A stretch of DNA of 64,000 nucleotides. Origin: Sisyra terminalis. Lineage: Eukaryota > Arthropoda > Insecta > Neuroptera > Sisyridae. This document shows positions 36,937 through 49,110 of this stretch, piece by piece; position 1 is the stretch's first letter; every line of letters begins with the position of its first letter. The translations under genes were made by a program, and so were the position numbers. The stretch is taken from the NCBI GenBank assembly GCA_958496175.1, contig OY292278.1:32860001-32924000 (forward strand), read 5' to 3'. The notes beneath the pieces were generated by a model. The model searched no databases. It saw only the letters and a list, made by a program, of their open reading frames with translations, and was not told where the DNA came from.

Positions 36937-37660
36937 TGTTTTTATTCACACTGGAATTGAACCTTACATAAAATAACTATTCCAAAATATTTCCAACCCT
37001 TACATTACTACCCGGATAGTATTACGATTTAATCAATCCGAATCCCTATTATTCGATCTTTATTATTGTATTCTTATTTGAACTTAATGTCGTACAGTTG
37101 TCAACGCCTAGGTATTGGGGTACCCATACATTTTTTCGGTTGTAAAAATTAATCAAAAATAAAGGTAAATAAATGAACACCATCAATAAAAAAAGTTTCC
37201 ATTAGGCTTAATGGAAGGGACCAAATGGACCATTAAGCTTAGGCTCATTAATGATTTTTTTTTTGTCATTTTATGAATTTTAACCAATTTTTGTTCAAGC
37301 TGTTGTATGATTTGGGATTTTATGTCTTATTTATTGTATACCTTAGCTGTTAAGGTTTTAGTTACCACTGTTCTCTCGTACGATGGTCAAACGAATGTAA
37401 ATATTTTGTAATTTCGTAAAGTCGGGTGAATTTAGGCTACGGATCCTATGGGTTCAATTCCTACCACAAAAAAAATGTTTTTTTTTTCTTATTTAGAATC
37501 AAAAATTTGCAAACTAGATATCAAAAGGGTGATGATATTGAGGATGATTAAATCATTGATTCGAAAATAAAAAAAATTGTGTTTAAATTTTATGTTATGA
37601 AAAGAGTATTTTTCGGGTACGCTAAATACATTTTGAAATATTTTTTTTGATGATTAGGTA
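36937..37660. other. AT-rich sequence with minor inverted repeats
   Basis: GCTTAATGG / CCATTAAGC form a small hairpin at about 37207-37240. A box-B-like GGGTTCAATTCCTACC at 37451 has no matching box A, so no tRNA or SINE was called. Confidence 0.35.
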
Positions 37661-37785
37661 TTCGATTTTTGATCGAATAGAATGCCGATTTTTGATCGAA
37701 TAGATATTCAGCTGAATATCGAATATTCAAAACAGTAGCCGAATAGGCCGAATAGTAGCCGAATATTCGTGGCACCATTATTTTC
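37661..37785. repeat. Iterated GAATA/TATTCG repeat, possible hAT end
   Basis: GATTTTTGATCGAATAG occurs twice in tandem, followed by AATATTCG, GTAGCCGAATAGG and TAGCCGAATATTCGTGGCACC. Iterated CGAATATTCGGC strings next to GGTGCCAC are known at the ends of some insect hAT elements. Only this one edge is visible. Confidence 0.4.
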
Positions 37786-39554
37786 AATAATCTATGTATC
37801 TATGGATAGGGTAGACGAGTGGTAGGTATATGCTTATCCTTTAGACTTTAGAAGGGCACAATTTGCAGAACCATTGCCGTCAATTTAGGTGAAGAAAATC
37901 TAGTGAGATGTAACATACAAATTTGGCATACAATCTTCTAATAATTATTTTAAAATAGTATAACACTTCTTACAATTGATAAAATTTTTGATGACGACCG
38001 ATGGGATTTGGTAATTTTTTTTTCAATTTAAATACGATTTATTATATAGATATTCTTCATTTCATGTTAAATATAAATGCTTGAAGCAATTAGTGAGACA
38101 TATGGGGAAAAAAGAAGAAAAAAAATGGTTAAGTACTACTGATGTGAGTTCTACTTCCATATATGTATTATCTCGTTTAAAAAATAATCCCATCATATTA
38201 AGTCAGAAAAAAAATCCCATTTAGATAGCACGGAAGTCTTATTTCCTCATAAATTCCATGCAACTCAAAAGACCAACGTCAATTAGTTCTTAACAAGATT
38301 TAAGATTTATAATTAGAAAATGGAAAGATAAAATCCAGCGATATCGATCTTTCAATAATATACAAGTATTTGAAAATCGTTGCTTTACATATGAATGAAA
38401 ATGGAAAAGAAATAATTAACGAATAATTTATTCTGGATTTAGTTACTTTAACAACTTGTTTAATTCAATTTCTGGCTTGGACTTGGAATAATAAATACGT
38501 TTGAAACATCGACTGTATAACATATCGAGCCAATCACGCATTTGTTTGGATGGTATGCAAGGTGTGGTTTTCTTAAGATTTCCACAATCTGATTGGTAAA
38601 GACAAAAAAAAATGTATCATTTTGACACCTACATAATACAAAACACACATAAATTCAAAGAGTTGAGAATTGATTCGATTCATAGATACTGTGTTTTAAC
38701 ACCCAGTACAACTCACGAAATGAACCTCGAAAACTATCTCTATTTTAATTATTATGAAAGCCACGTTTTGGAAAAAATAAATCCAAATGCTTACATGATA
38801 TATAATCAATTATGATAAAATATCAAAAACAAAAAAAAAACAGTCATGGCTGATTGAGATTAAATGCATATATAAACATTTTTCCAATTATCAAATTATC
38901 ACATTTTTCAATCTTCCGGCCAAAACGTGAACGAGGAGATCGACCAGTTCTCGGGTTGATCGTAACTGGAACTATATTCTCGTTATAAATTACAATAGTC
39001 GAATAAAAAAGTAATCAGGTAGATTTGAGAAATTATTGAAATACACTGATAACAATATTTATACTAAAAAATAACTGTAATTAATATTGTGGGTGTATTT
39101 TCGAAATCATCAAACTGACTCGATTACAATTTGTGGGCTGGACGGCAAAAGGCTCAAATAATCAGATAATTTTTCTTTTCAAAATACACGAAAAATGAAT
39201 TGCAGCCAATTTTTGCAATTTACTCATCGCATCTACCATAGTATGCGGTTGTTTCATACATGTATAATGTATATACTACCTATATGGATTTTCAATATGA
39301 AAAATCAGATAACGCCTTTTTTTTTAATTCAAATTTATTATTTGAGTTTCCTATTAATCAAATTGCAATTTCAATTAATTAAATGTTCAAATAAATAATT
39401 AATCATTAGGAAAGAATTAGCCAGGGAGATTTTTATAGATAAACTATTGCCCATACAATATTTCAGCTAAAATTCAAGTTGTCTTCACCGCATAGCCATT
39501 TTTACAAATTGAATCGATTTTAATCATTTTTAGAGACCATTCTTAATACGTAAT
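37786..39554. other. AT-rich sequence, no gene recognised
   Basis: Two opposed open frames around 38460-38815 are short and without motifs. Nothing else was seen. Confidence 0.4.
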
Positions 39555-39957
39555 CAATGGGTTACCAAAGTGGTCTATATGGACTCTTTGGAGTCGATTT
39601 AACACTGCTGGAGAGTCTATTTGATCTAGAGAGTCGTTTGAGAATCGAATGAAAAACAATTCTTAATATATCGATAACACATACCTAACCGCGATTATAA
39701 AAATTTTATCAATTTTATAATTAAATTGATATCAGCTTTTGTACCTAAAATGAATTAATAAATGTTCACATTTTTGGATGGCAAATTATTTACGTACTAT
39801 CTAAATATATTTTTGAAATCATCAAATAAATATATAAATACAGATAGTATTATTTTAATTAAATTAACAGAAAACTACTTTCATGGGGGTCGGTTATATA
39901 TAATTACTTTCAAAAATTTTTAAAGGGTCGATGATTATAAAAGTTAGGCAGCCCCTG
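39555..39957. mobile_element. Non-autonomous hAT-type element
   Basis: The left edge CAATGGGTTACCAAAGTGG and the reverse complement of the right edge, CAGGGGCTGCCTAACTTTTA, form a diverged TIR pair of the CAGGGGTTNNCAAAC class. GGAGTCGATTTAA and GGGTCGATGATTA recur near the two ends. The flanks TACGTAAT and TCGTAAGC share CGTAA, which may be an eroded 8-bp duplication. Confidence 0.5.
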
Positions 39958-42900
39958 TCGTAAGCCAAAGTCGTAAGGCTCTTTTTTTCCCTTAATCCTT
40001 TAATGCACTCTTATTTTAGAAAGAAAGTCTTGATCATATTTTAACACACCTGAAAAACTTGTATATAAAATTTGAAATATAAAATGAATCGTACTTTAAT
40101 ATTGAATTTTGATTCACATTGGAGAATGGAGCCGAAACGTGGAAATTTTCACGTATAGTATGACAACTATTTAGCGCGCTCAAATTAACGTGCGCGTCCG
40201 CGTTAAGGGGTTACTAATAAGATCTTTATAAGAAAAAATACAAACAATGTTCATCCTCCTTCGCTAAAGTGTTTCACGTACTGTAAGTATAATCAAACCA
40301 TAAAATAAAAATTGATTAATAACCGTTAAAAAAAATTCAAGAAAATCTATTTGACACTGTGATAAAGAATATTATTACAATAAACCATAAATACATTTTT
40401 TTAGTCGTCCTACTATTATGCATATTGCTCCCAAAAATCGGCCAGATTTCGCCCGCTTGAACCGTTCTCTCCCGCTAACCGTTTACGAGCAACTTCATGC
40501 TGTTACTTTAAAGCACGTTTCAAAGCGTCATTTTTTTCACAATTCACTCTCATTAAACTTTTTTTCAAACCACCGGTAAAGAAGTATAACTTCAAAAAAC
40601 GACGATCGATATGATGACTATAAGAAAAGCTAACTAAATGGATAACATTTTTAAAAGGAAATAGTTCTACATTTAAAATAATTTTCTATTCTCAATATGG
40701 TCATAGCTTTCGACATTCTTGAATTTATTTGTATACCGTAAGTTTCTGTGTAGGTAACTAAATAATCTAAATCATTTGCAAATCTACACGATTCCAAAGA
40801 AATTCCACATTTGTGATATTGACCAAACTTTGTCATGGGAAAGTCAAAATTTAAATCTAGAACTGTTTAAGAACCGTTCATTTGTTGTTTTTCTTTTCCT
40901 GGTACTTCAGGAATGTAGCAAACTTTCTTAAATCGAATAATTTCAAAAATAAAACGGTTTTTGTATACATATAATTTTAATTTAGTTTTTTTTAATATAC
41001 ATAAAAATTTAATCTTTTATTATTCATAAATGGTGTAACTATCGCAATATCTTATCTTCACTTAAATAAATATCGCAATTTTTTCTTTGTCCACCAAGTT
41101 AAGCTAACATAAAACTAAACCATTCGATGCTTGATATCAGTCTAGGCATCAGACATTATCTTTCTTTTGAAAAATGCACCATATTTATAAAAATAAATAT
41201 TAAAAATCATAAAAACGTGCCAAAAATTCACAGTTTACATTAGCACGTGTCAACGACCCAAAAATTCTGCGTCAAATCTCTATTTTGCCTTATTTTATTT
41301 ATAAGAAGATAAAGCTCACTGAAGACCAAAAAAGAAAAAAATAAATAAATGTGGCAACTTTCTTCTACTGCTTCGTGGTTTATTTACCTTTTTTGGAAAA
41401 TTTAAAGTTGACTATAAAAAAAAAGTTGAAATAAAAGATAGACAATTTACATAAAATCATAAAGTAGACCGTATAAAATGAATTATTTACAAAGTTCTAC
41501 CATAAACAGGATCGTTGATAGTTCTAAGCGAGTTGTCGATTGAACGATAAGAGTTTGCTGGCGATATGATTGTAACTGACCCATGAATAAAAATTATGGA
41601 TTTCCATTCTTTGTGGGCTTTAACAAGCAATTAGAACAAATATTTATATAGAAATCTACGTTAAAATCGTAATAGAATTTTTCCTAGACAGATCGGTATT
41701 TTATATGTGGTAATTAATTAAAAGAAAAAATGCATTTTTCACATATGAAGACAATTGAGATCAACTTTGATTACATTATAAATACATATAAAATAAAAGT
41801 AATTAAAATATTTTTATTATATTTTTCGACAAACAATATTAAAATTCAAATTTAAATATTTCCTTAGATAAAATCTTCAAGAAATACATTCAAATTTTTG
41901 GCGTTTGGCAAAGGGAGACAGTGTTTATCTGTCGTCACTTCTATTTGGATATTTGCTGGCGTTTTTGTTGCAACTGTCGGTAAAAAAATGCATGTAGCGG
42001 CAAAAATAATGAATGAGAGAAGATCCACAAGAGATCTAGGTAGGATAGTTTTATATTAGTATTCCTTTATGGAATGTCTTTGCTACCGAACAAAAGTTGA
42101 TCAGATTATTACACAATACCGTGAAGAAAAAGAGTTTCATTTCAAATATTGATAAAGAATGTAGTTTCATATGATAACGTAAGACAATAGGGTAAAATCT
42201 TTTTTGTTTATTTTTCATCTTCATATTTTCTAAAATTCTGATGATAACCTCGAAAAAAGGTAGCATTATTCCTAGTTTATATGAGCTGAGCTCCGTTAAA
42301 ATCTAAATTACAGGTAGGTAGGTAGTATTTTATAAGAGTTTCGCATCTTTGCAACTTCAAATACAAGAAACGTTTTAAAAAGAACTAAATTTAAAAAAAA
42401 ATAAACATAAAATTTATAAAAATTCAGTAAAAATATAAGTATTGATACTTCATTCCAAACGACAGATAAACTATCATAAATAATTAGATTTTTCAGAATT
42501 TAAAAACAGACAAAATGTGGAAAGTATTTACACAAAGTTATTTTAAATCAAAGAAAAATATTTTTTAGATTTCTTGACAATAAAGAAGCTATACCCATCA
42601 AATTTTTGATTTCTGAAAATTTATTAAAACAATGAGCCAATTTAATATCTTTTTCATTGAAAACCTATCCACAGTCATTTCTTCTAATCTCCGGATGATT
42701 TTCTTTCCAAAATCATTTCCGTAAATGAAGTTTCTCAGTAATTTAAAAACCTTTTTCGATTTTAAAATGTGAACTTTGAGTTATTGCAGAAAAATAAAAA
42801 AAAAAATAAGATTGCAGAAGAAGATAGAACATGATATTTATAGAAATGAACAACTGAATATTCTAAATAAAGTATGCATATAAATCTATACTGATTAAAC

Positions 42901-43080
42901 CATGATTTTCGATCCCCAGCAAATTAAAAAGAAACTAGCCTAATTATATTCTTAAAACCGAGTTACATATACGTAAAACAATAATATAAAGCCAATTTAC
43001 TGTGAACTTAGCATAAAAAAGAATTAAGAAATAAGCAATCAACTTTGTAAAATGTCAGAATTATAGAAAATTTGTTAAAT
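39958..43080. other. AT-rich sequence, no gene recognised
   Basis: A GC-rich patch at 40170-40210 (GCGCGCTC, GTGCGCGTCCGCG) is unassigned. AGCCGAAACGTGG at 40131 recalls the second hammerhead box, but the first box is absent. Confidence 0.35.
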
Positions 43081-44065
43081 TTTACCAACAAAAAGCCAAC
43101 ATAGTAGTCAAAGATGAAAAGTCAGACATTATAGAAATACAAAAAAAGGTTCACCAAGGATTCTTTCTCCACCTACTCCTTGATATGTACTTGGAAAAAA
43201 TTATGGAAAGAACGCTAGAAAAGAAAACAGCCGGAGTTGTTATTAACGGAATACTAGAAAGCAATATCATATACCCAGATGAAATAGTAGTAATTATTGA
43301 AAACATAAAAAATCGGCGGAGAATAGTATAAAATTTACACCAAAATTGTTTGATGAATGAGCTAAGACAAAACTAATAGTATTTACCAAGAAGTCAAACA
43401 ACGAAATAAGCGCTAAACTAATAATAAACAACCAAATTATAGTCGACAAATTCAAATTTCCAGGTGTAACACAGACTAGTAACGGGGACTCAGTCGCGGA
43501 TATTCCAGATATTCGGTCTAAGATGAAAATGGCATGAATTACTTTTCTAAACATGAGGAAATTCTTTTGTAGTTGATAACTCAATGGCAATATCAAGTAA
43601 CTAATGATAAAATGCTACAAATTCCCTTTTAAACTACATGATTTGGAAGCTACCACTCTAAATCAAAACAAATCGAAGTTTTCAAGATGTGCTTTCAAGA
43701 TAGGCCGTACAGTTCTTAACATTTCAAACGGGAACAGAATTACCAAGAACCAACGAGAACCAAGAAATACTACAGCGGCTTGCTAAGGCCTCAAAGCTTG
43801 CCTAAGAGGTAAAAGTTATAAAACTACAATATCTGAAATACATTCAAGGAAAACGATATTAAATGTTCCAAGGCATTACCCAAAAGAAAATACTTGGAAA
43901 ATGGGATATAGGAAGAAGAAGAATATTCTGACTTTACAACCTCAGAGACTAGTTTGGTTATAATTCAGTACACTTTTTTAAAGTTTCAGTCAAGCAGGTC
44001 AGGATTTCCATGACGATCACCAACCTCAGAAATAAGACAGCGTACCCAGAGATGAAAAAAATAAT
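43081..44065 (+). pseudogene. Non-LTR retrotransposon (LINE) reverse transcriptase, C-terminal half, decayed
   Basis: The broken plus-strand frames read as a LINE ORF2. VVKDEKSDIIEIQKKVHQG precedes LLLDMYLEKIMERTLE (family form: GVRQGCILSPLLFNLYSE), then INGILESNIIYPDEIVVIIE, where YPDE replaces the catalytic YADD box. KTKLIVFTKK and FPGVTQTSNGD follow, then a thumb-like region. The C-terminal stretch includes QVRISMTITNLRNKTAYPE, like the ends of several insect non-LTR elements. Several stops and frameshifts make it non-functional. The exact clade (RTE, CR1 or Jockey-like) cannot be set. Confidence 0.75.
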
Positions 44066-45779
44066 AGGATTTGATCATTTTCGTGGTGGTGGAATAAATA
44101 ATCCGATTTGTATATATAAGTTTATACATGCCGAAGTAGTGATACAGATTTTTGATTCCAACGTGGAAATGGTCATCCAGAAATAAAATTCCTGGACATG
44201 ATATTCGGAGGAATCCAATTCACGGAAATAACCAAAAATATTAAAACCCAGGAAAAAATCTTATCTATTATGATTTATATAGCTTAAATGCATTATTTTC
44301 CCTAAAATTTGAGCTGAATCCACTGATTTAAACTTAAAGAAGAAATCAGGGGTGGCAAAACAACTTTTTAGGTGCAGACACACTCATGCTACTTAAAAAG
44401 TAGATGTGAAATTTCTATATTTAATTAGAGAAAAAAATAATGAAAAAATTGGAAAAATAACATTATTAATCTGCATTATAATCTTGTGAATTGAAAACCG
44501 AACGAATTTCAATATTGATAAAGGTCAAAGTTAAAGTTTGGCATTAAAAGACCATCTGAACTTGAGCCAAGATAATTTTAGCGTTAAAACCCGAAAAATG
44601 AGCTTAAAATACTATGGTTCTCAAGCACAGATTAATTATTGCGTAGTTATTAAAGTAAAATTGTAGTGCTTCGTAATTAAAAATAAATAAAGAATGAAAA
44701 TGATAAAGCAATGCCATTATTTGGAGTTCCGACATCTTCACTTGTAAATAATCACAAAATTGACTTCCTTTCTTCAGTTATGCACTAACAACGCCATTCG
44801 CTCGTAAATTTTTCTAACAATTTTCACCATTTGTGCTACAATATAAGTATTTAATTATAGCATGGAATATTCAGTAAAAACTCCTTCTGTGACTTATATT
44901 TTTGGTTAAGAAAATTTTCATTTTTCGACAAAATCCAAGAACATCATTTACAACATTTTAAATATGTTTTGCCCTAAAACCCTTCTAAAAAACATTCCCT
45001 CTACATTGCAATAACTGCGGGTGCCCAGATCCGAGGTTGATCTTTCGTTTTAATGAGAAGCTATTAACCATGACAGGTGATTACATGAAAAACTGTAAAG
45101 TGTCGTAAACGAAAATTCTGAAGAACAAACATATTGTATTTTATAGAAGAAAATGCCTGCACTATAGTACGTAATTGATAACCAATTCTGATTCAATTAA
45201 CTCAATTCTGAAGACTAAAATCACATTTAAAATAAAAAAATCCACAACCAATAGTTCCATTTAATTTTTTTTTTTAAGTGAATAATTATTTACGTCATAT
45301 TACTCAATTTCTTTAGTAGAACAAATTATAGACACAAATAAAAATTCGCAATAGACAAATATCGAAAAAAGTCGGTAGAAGGATCGAATCCAAACCACCC
45401 AGTTTAAAACCTCCAGAAATATTATTCATACATTAGTTATGTATTTAAGTAAATATAAAATTTTACAGTTCAACATGTTTTATTATGTTTCACAGTTTTA
45501 TTGAGTAGAGTTTAATTTTGATGAGAATCTAAAGTAAAAATTTGTATGTATTTTATTAATGGCTAAAAATGCGTTTTATAAGGTTGAAAGACCATTAACT
45601 GATATCTATTTATTAGATCTAACGGCTTGAAGAGTTCTTTCTTCTGCAATTTCAAAAATTGTTTATTTCATCTTTTATCAGATATATCAGTGCAGTTGAG
45701 GTTTCAAATTTACCTTCGAAGACCCCCAAAAAAAAATTCATTTTTCGACTCGGCAAGAACTTTGCAGTTTCCAGCAGAA
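44066..45779. other. AT-rich sequence, no gene recognised
   Basis: GGATCGAATCC at 45385 resembles box B but lacks a box A upstream. Nothing else was seen. Confidence 0.4.
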
Positions 45780-46090
45780 TCTTAACTATCGAGAGCCACT
45801 AATGGAGAGTTCCATGATTGTCTTGGACCGTGGACGTTTCGCATTATCAGGATGTGGAAATCACGCGGGAATAATGCCTGCTTTTGTAGTGAGAAAAGGA
45901 CACGCCGATGTGTAAGAGTGAACAACCCTGTACATTTCGATAACCGATCTGTACAGTAAATATAAGCAGAGTGCTGTCCAGATAACATGTGCTCATTCCT
46001 CAAACATGTGAGTGGTTCGTCCGGCGTACGGAATGTTGAAACAGACGCTTGATTGAAAACCAACACACCACGATAAGCTCTTATTATTCA
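45780..46090. other. GC-richer island with splice-like edges; candidate exon
   Basis: On the plus strand a strong acceptor-like string CAGTTTCCAGCAG ends at 45778. It is followed by an open frame of about 45 codons including MESSMIVLDRGRFALSGCG and ending at a stop. On the minus strand TTGGTTTTCAATCAAG (ending near 46045) could be an acceptor, opening about 87 codons to TAA at 45784-45782, and its phase fits the one-base overhang of the FOG-like first exon. No protein family is recognised on either strand, and both cannot be right. Confidence 0.3.
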
Positions 46091-47702
46091 TCCCAGAAAA
46101 GAGACGCATAGTCTGATCAAAATTTATCATTTTATTTCACTTAAAAACCTGCATATCGTTCCGATTTTCCCAATTCATTACGACTAAAATTTCTTTCCGA
46201 TTACCATTTGGTTTTAAGTACTTGAAACAGTTTGTTTGTATACTTAAGATTCGCATTAACTCACACTTAAGTAGCCAACTTAATTGGGTGATTAGAAAAA
46301 GTTTTTTACTTTTCCATTTATCGCAATATTCAAACACTTAATTGTAATCATTATTCATGTACCTAACCACTAATGTTTGAACTGAATACAATATATTCGA
46401 CGTTTTCGAATCGCTTTACATTATTCGTGGATAGTTTTATTCGCTCGGGTGTATATTTGTATAGTTGATCTAAGTATTTACATACGGTGGTCTTTACTTA
46501 TGTTTTAACATGTACAACCGCTTATGTCGTTATCGGCATTTCCTGCATAGAACTGATAAAGTTACTGTTACCCATTACGCAGCAAAAAGACATAGTTTTG
46601 ATAAGACTACGCCACCAACCGCCTACAAGGGCAGAACAGCCTTAATCGAGCCAAGTTAATTAAGAATACAATCAGATGTTTCATAAATAATTCCAAGAAA
46701 GATTCGATATGGAAAATCCAGCTTGGAGATATTAATCAAAGATCAAATTCAGTTTCAAGTGGAACTTTTCCTTTTTAATCATAGATTTATACAATATCGA
46801 TTTTACTAGTACTTTCTAAGCCGTTTTCCTCTTATAAAATTAAACTCTCAAAAAAAAAAACAAACACTTCAAAAATACTTATAGACCTACAAATTTAACT
46901 TTAGATACAAATATCAATTAAGAACCAATTTAATTCAAAAAAAAAACAAAAACTATCGTTAATATATCAAACGTCGACTTGCCTTAATTTGATTGATTTG
47001 TCAATCAATGAAAGATATAACAAAAAATGAATAATTTAATTTACCAAATAGGTACAAATGGATGCATGGAAGTTTGAAAGATTCCCAAAAACATTATTCA
47101 TTTCCTGAAGGTCAGAAAATGTGCATAAGAGAAGGCAATTGACCTTATTTCATGTATATGAAATTTTATGTTGTTTTAAAAATCAATGTCGAGATAAATT
47201 CACTTTACCCGGACTTCCCCTAATTACTGTTTAAGACATTTTTTTTAGTTTTCCTTCATTACTAATCAGTTACAAAGTTAATAACAATGATATAATATTC
47301 TCATTCCTTGTATGTATTTGTTCCCAATGGAGCTAGTAATGGAGCTAGTAGTTCCCAATAGTGCTCCTTCCTATTTAAGTTAGGAGAGCATATTGATTAG
47401 CTCATCTCGTGTTTTCTTTTTAAAACTTCTTCTATCCTGGTTTCTGGTAAAAGGGCAATTATTGGGTTAGCGTAACTCTTTTATTTCAAAAACAAAAAGA
47501 CAATGTTTCAGAGGTCAAAACATGCCAATCGGAATTTACCGGATTATAGTTTCATTTTCTGATATTTTTTTTCCAAAATCTTAAGACTTAAAGCTTTAAC
47601 AACAAAATATTTTTTTCAAGAAATCAGCGAGAACTTAAAGATGTAGCATTTTTAATTTACGAAATTAGATATACTTATTTACAAGCAAATTTTTGTATTA
47701 TA
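46091..47702. other. AT-rich sequence, no gene recognised
   Basis: A mildly GC-richer patch at 46500-46660 has no interpretable frame. Confidence 0.4.
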
Positions 47703-47842
47703 TATCATCACTTTATAACTGCCAATGATTAGCGACTCTAGGGTTAATAAAAAACTGTAAATCGAGAAATATTGAAAATCTACTAAATAATCTTAGCAAA
47801 TTTGGAGCGGCCACCATGACCACTAGGCCACCAGTAGGCTAC
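47703..47842 (-). mobile_element. SINE family copy, minus strand
   Basis: Reverse complement: GTAGCCTACTGGTGGCCTAG, then TGGTCATGGTGGCCGCTCC (box A region), then TTTCTCGATTTACAG, TTTTTTATTAACCCTAGAG and AGTTATAAAGTGATG. Box B is decayed. Same family as 27068-27231. Confidence 0.68.
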
Positions 47843-48249
47843 AAGTAAAATTATATGGTGTCAAAGTCGGAGAGTTTACTTTTATCATAATTAATATTTC
47901 GTTTCAATTATACGTAACTATTTTTCTATCAATGAAATTTCCCATATGTCTCAAATTCGTCAAACTAACAAATGGCGCATACATATTTCTACTAACACCT
48001 ACCTACGCCTACAAATATATATGGTTTTCTAATACTACTCATTCAACTTTAAGTATGCTAAAACATACGATACTTTTATATGATCGGTATTGTGTAAATC
48101 TCAGCTGTTGATAAGACTACGGGAACACAATTAGTTACTAAGAAATGCTAAAAAAATGAAAACTGAGAATTAAAAAGCTTCTTCTTCTTCAACTTCCTGT
48201 TTAACTTTTTTTGACCTCGTATTCGGTTCGGAAGTCCTATCTCTCTCTG

Positions 48250-48372
48250 TCTTTTCACATCAACGAAATGATTGTCATCGCTATACACATGTTCAACTAA
48301 GGTAAACAGAGTTAGAATCTCCAAAATTTGAGGTAAGCATTCTACATTAGTACTCTATAGTGCATCTCTGTG
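48250..48372 (-). mobile_element. Truncated copy of the CACAGAGATG MITE
   Basis: The minus strand starts CACAGAGATGCACTATAGAG and continues with CTCAAATTTTGGAGATTCTA, as in 18536-18908. The opposite end is missing. Confidence 0.55.
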
Positions 48373-48699
48373 GGCGCCCATTCATGAGCGTGAGCCTCCC
48401 AAATACTTCCAAATACGCTGTCCTGAATTGCTTCCCTTAACACAAACACAAAAGCTTATTTTTATAAAATAGAAAGAGTTTAAGCTTTTGAAAAAATACG
48501 TTTAAATTTATTGATAAAGTCTGGCTTTAAACTTCCCAAAATATAGATTACTGATTTTGGTTCTTAATGAAAAAAAAAGTATCGCCCCTTTTTTATATAG
48601 AGATTATGATTGACGAAGAAAATCGACTTTCAACCGCAAAATAATTAAGTTAAGTAATATTTATAACTTTTCAAAGAAAATTTGATTAATAATACTACT

Positions 48700-48830
48700 T
48701 TCAGTCTCCTAAGCTTCACTCCTGGATAAAAGCTTCTTTCATTTCTCTAGGTCTTGAGTTCTTTGGACCCAGTCGTCTGTCCATCTCAGTGGCGGTCTCT
48801 AGAGTAATTTTCTTTACCCACCATTTTTGA
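48700..48830 (-). pseudogene. LINE reverse-transcriptase C-terminal fragment
   Basis: One minus-strand frame gives RPPLRWTDDWVQRTQDLEK, a stop, then KKLLSRSEA. This matches the GRPxxRWxDD...AQDRxxWRxL block at the C-terminus of many insect non-LTR reverse transcriptases. The fragment is isolated from the one at 43-44 kb and in opposite orientation. Confidence 0.6.
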
Positions 48831-48879
48831 GAGGATATGTTTTTTAGTATTTAAAATATATATTTTGATGGTTCTTTAC

Positions 48880-49110
48880 CAAAGTTAGTTTTTAATTATT
48901 TACATATATTCTCATTGCTTTTAGGATTTATTTTATTTATAATTTTTATTTTTGTACAACAGGTTTTGTCGGTTTCCCGTAATAACCTTTGTAGTTGTAA
49001 TTAGCAAAGTAACATCATTGGTAATTGGCAGCTAAAGTGGAGTTATTAAAAGTTATTATAGTACCTAAAGAAGTCGGAAAACCGATGAAATGGGTTGAAA
49101 AAATAACATT
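48880..49110 (+). mobile_element. Penelope-like tail, second subfamily
   Basis: It shares about 200 bp with 58060-58230, including TTTTTATTTTTGTACA and GAAGTCGGAAAACCGATGAA (GAAGTCAGGAATCCGATGAC in the other copy). CTAAAGA (49065-49071), a TCGG-AAAA-CCGA hairpin and GAAA (49087-49090) match the hammerhead plan CUGANGA-stem-GAAA with one core change (A for G in the first box). Confidence 0.45.

Noticed and set aside
37445..37465. tRNA or SINE from GGGTTCAATTCC box B
   Set aside because: No box A at the right spacing and no acceptor-stem pairing.
40110..40150. Hammerhead end GCCGAAACGTGG
   Set aside because: The CTGATGA box is missing upstream (TTGATTC instead), so the evidence is too weak.
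43294..43596. 100-codon minus-strand frame
   Set aside because: It is the antisense of the decayed LINE reverse transcriptase.
45375..45400. tRNA box B GGATCGAATCC
   Set aside because: No matching box A or cloverleaf could be formed.
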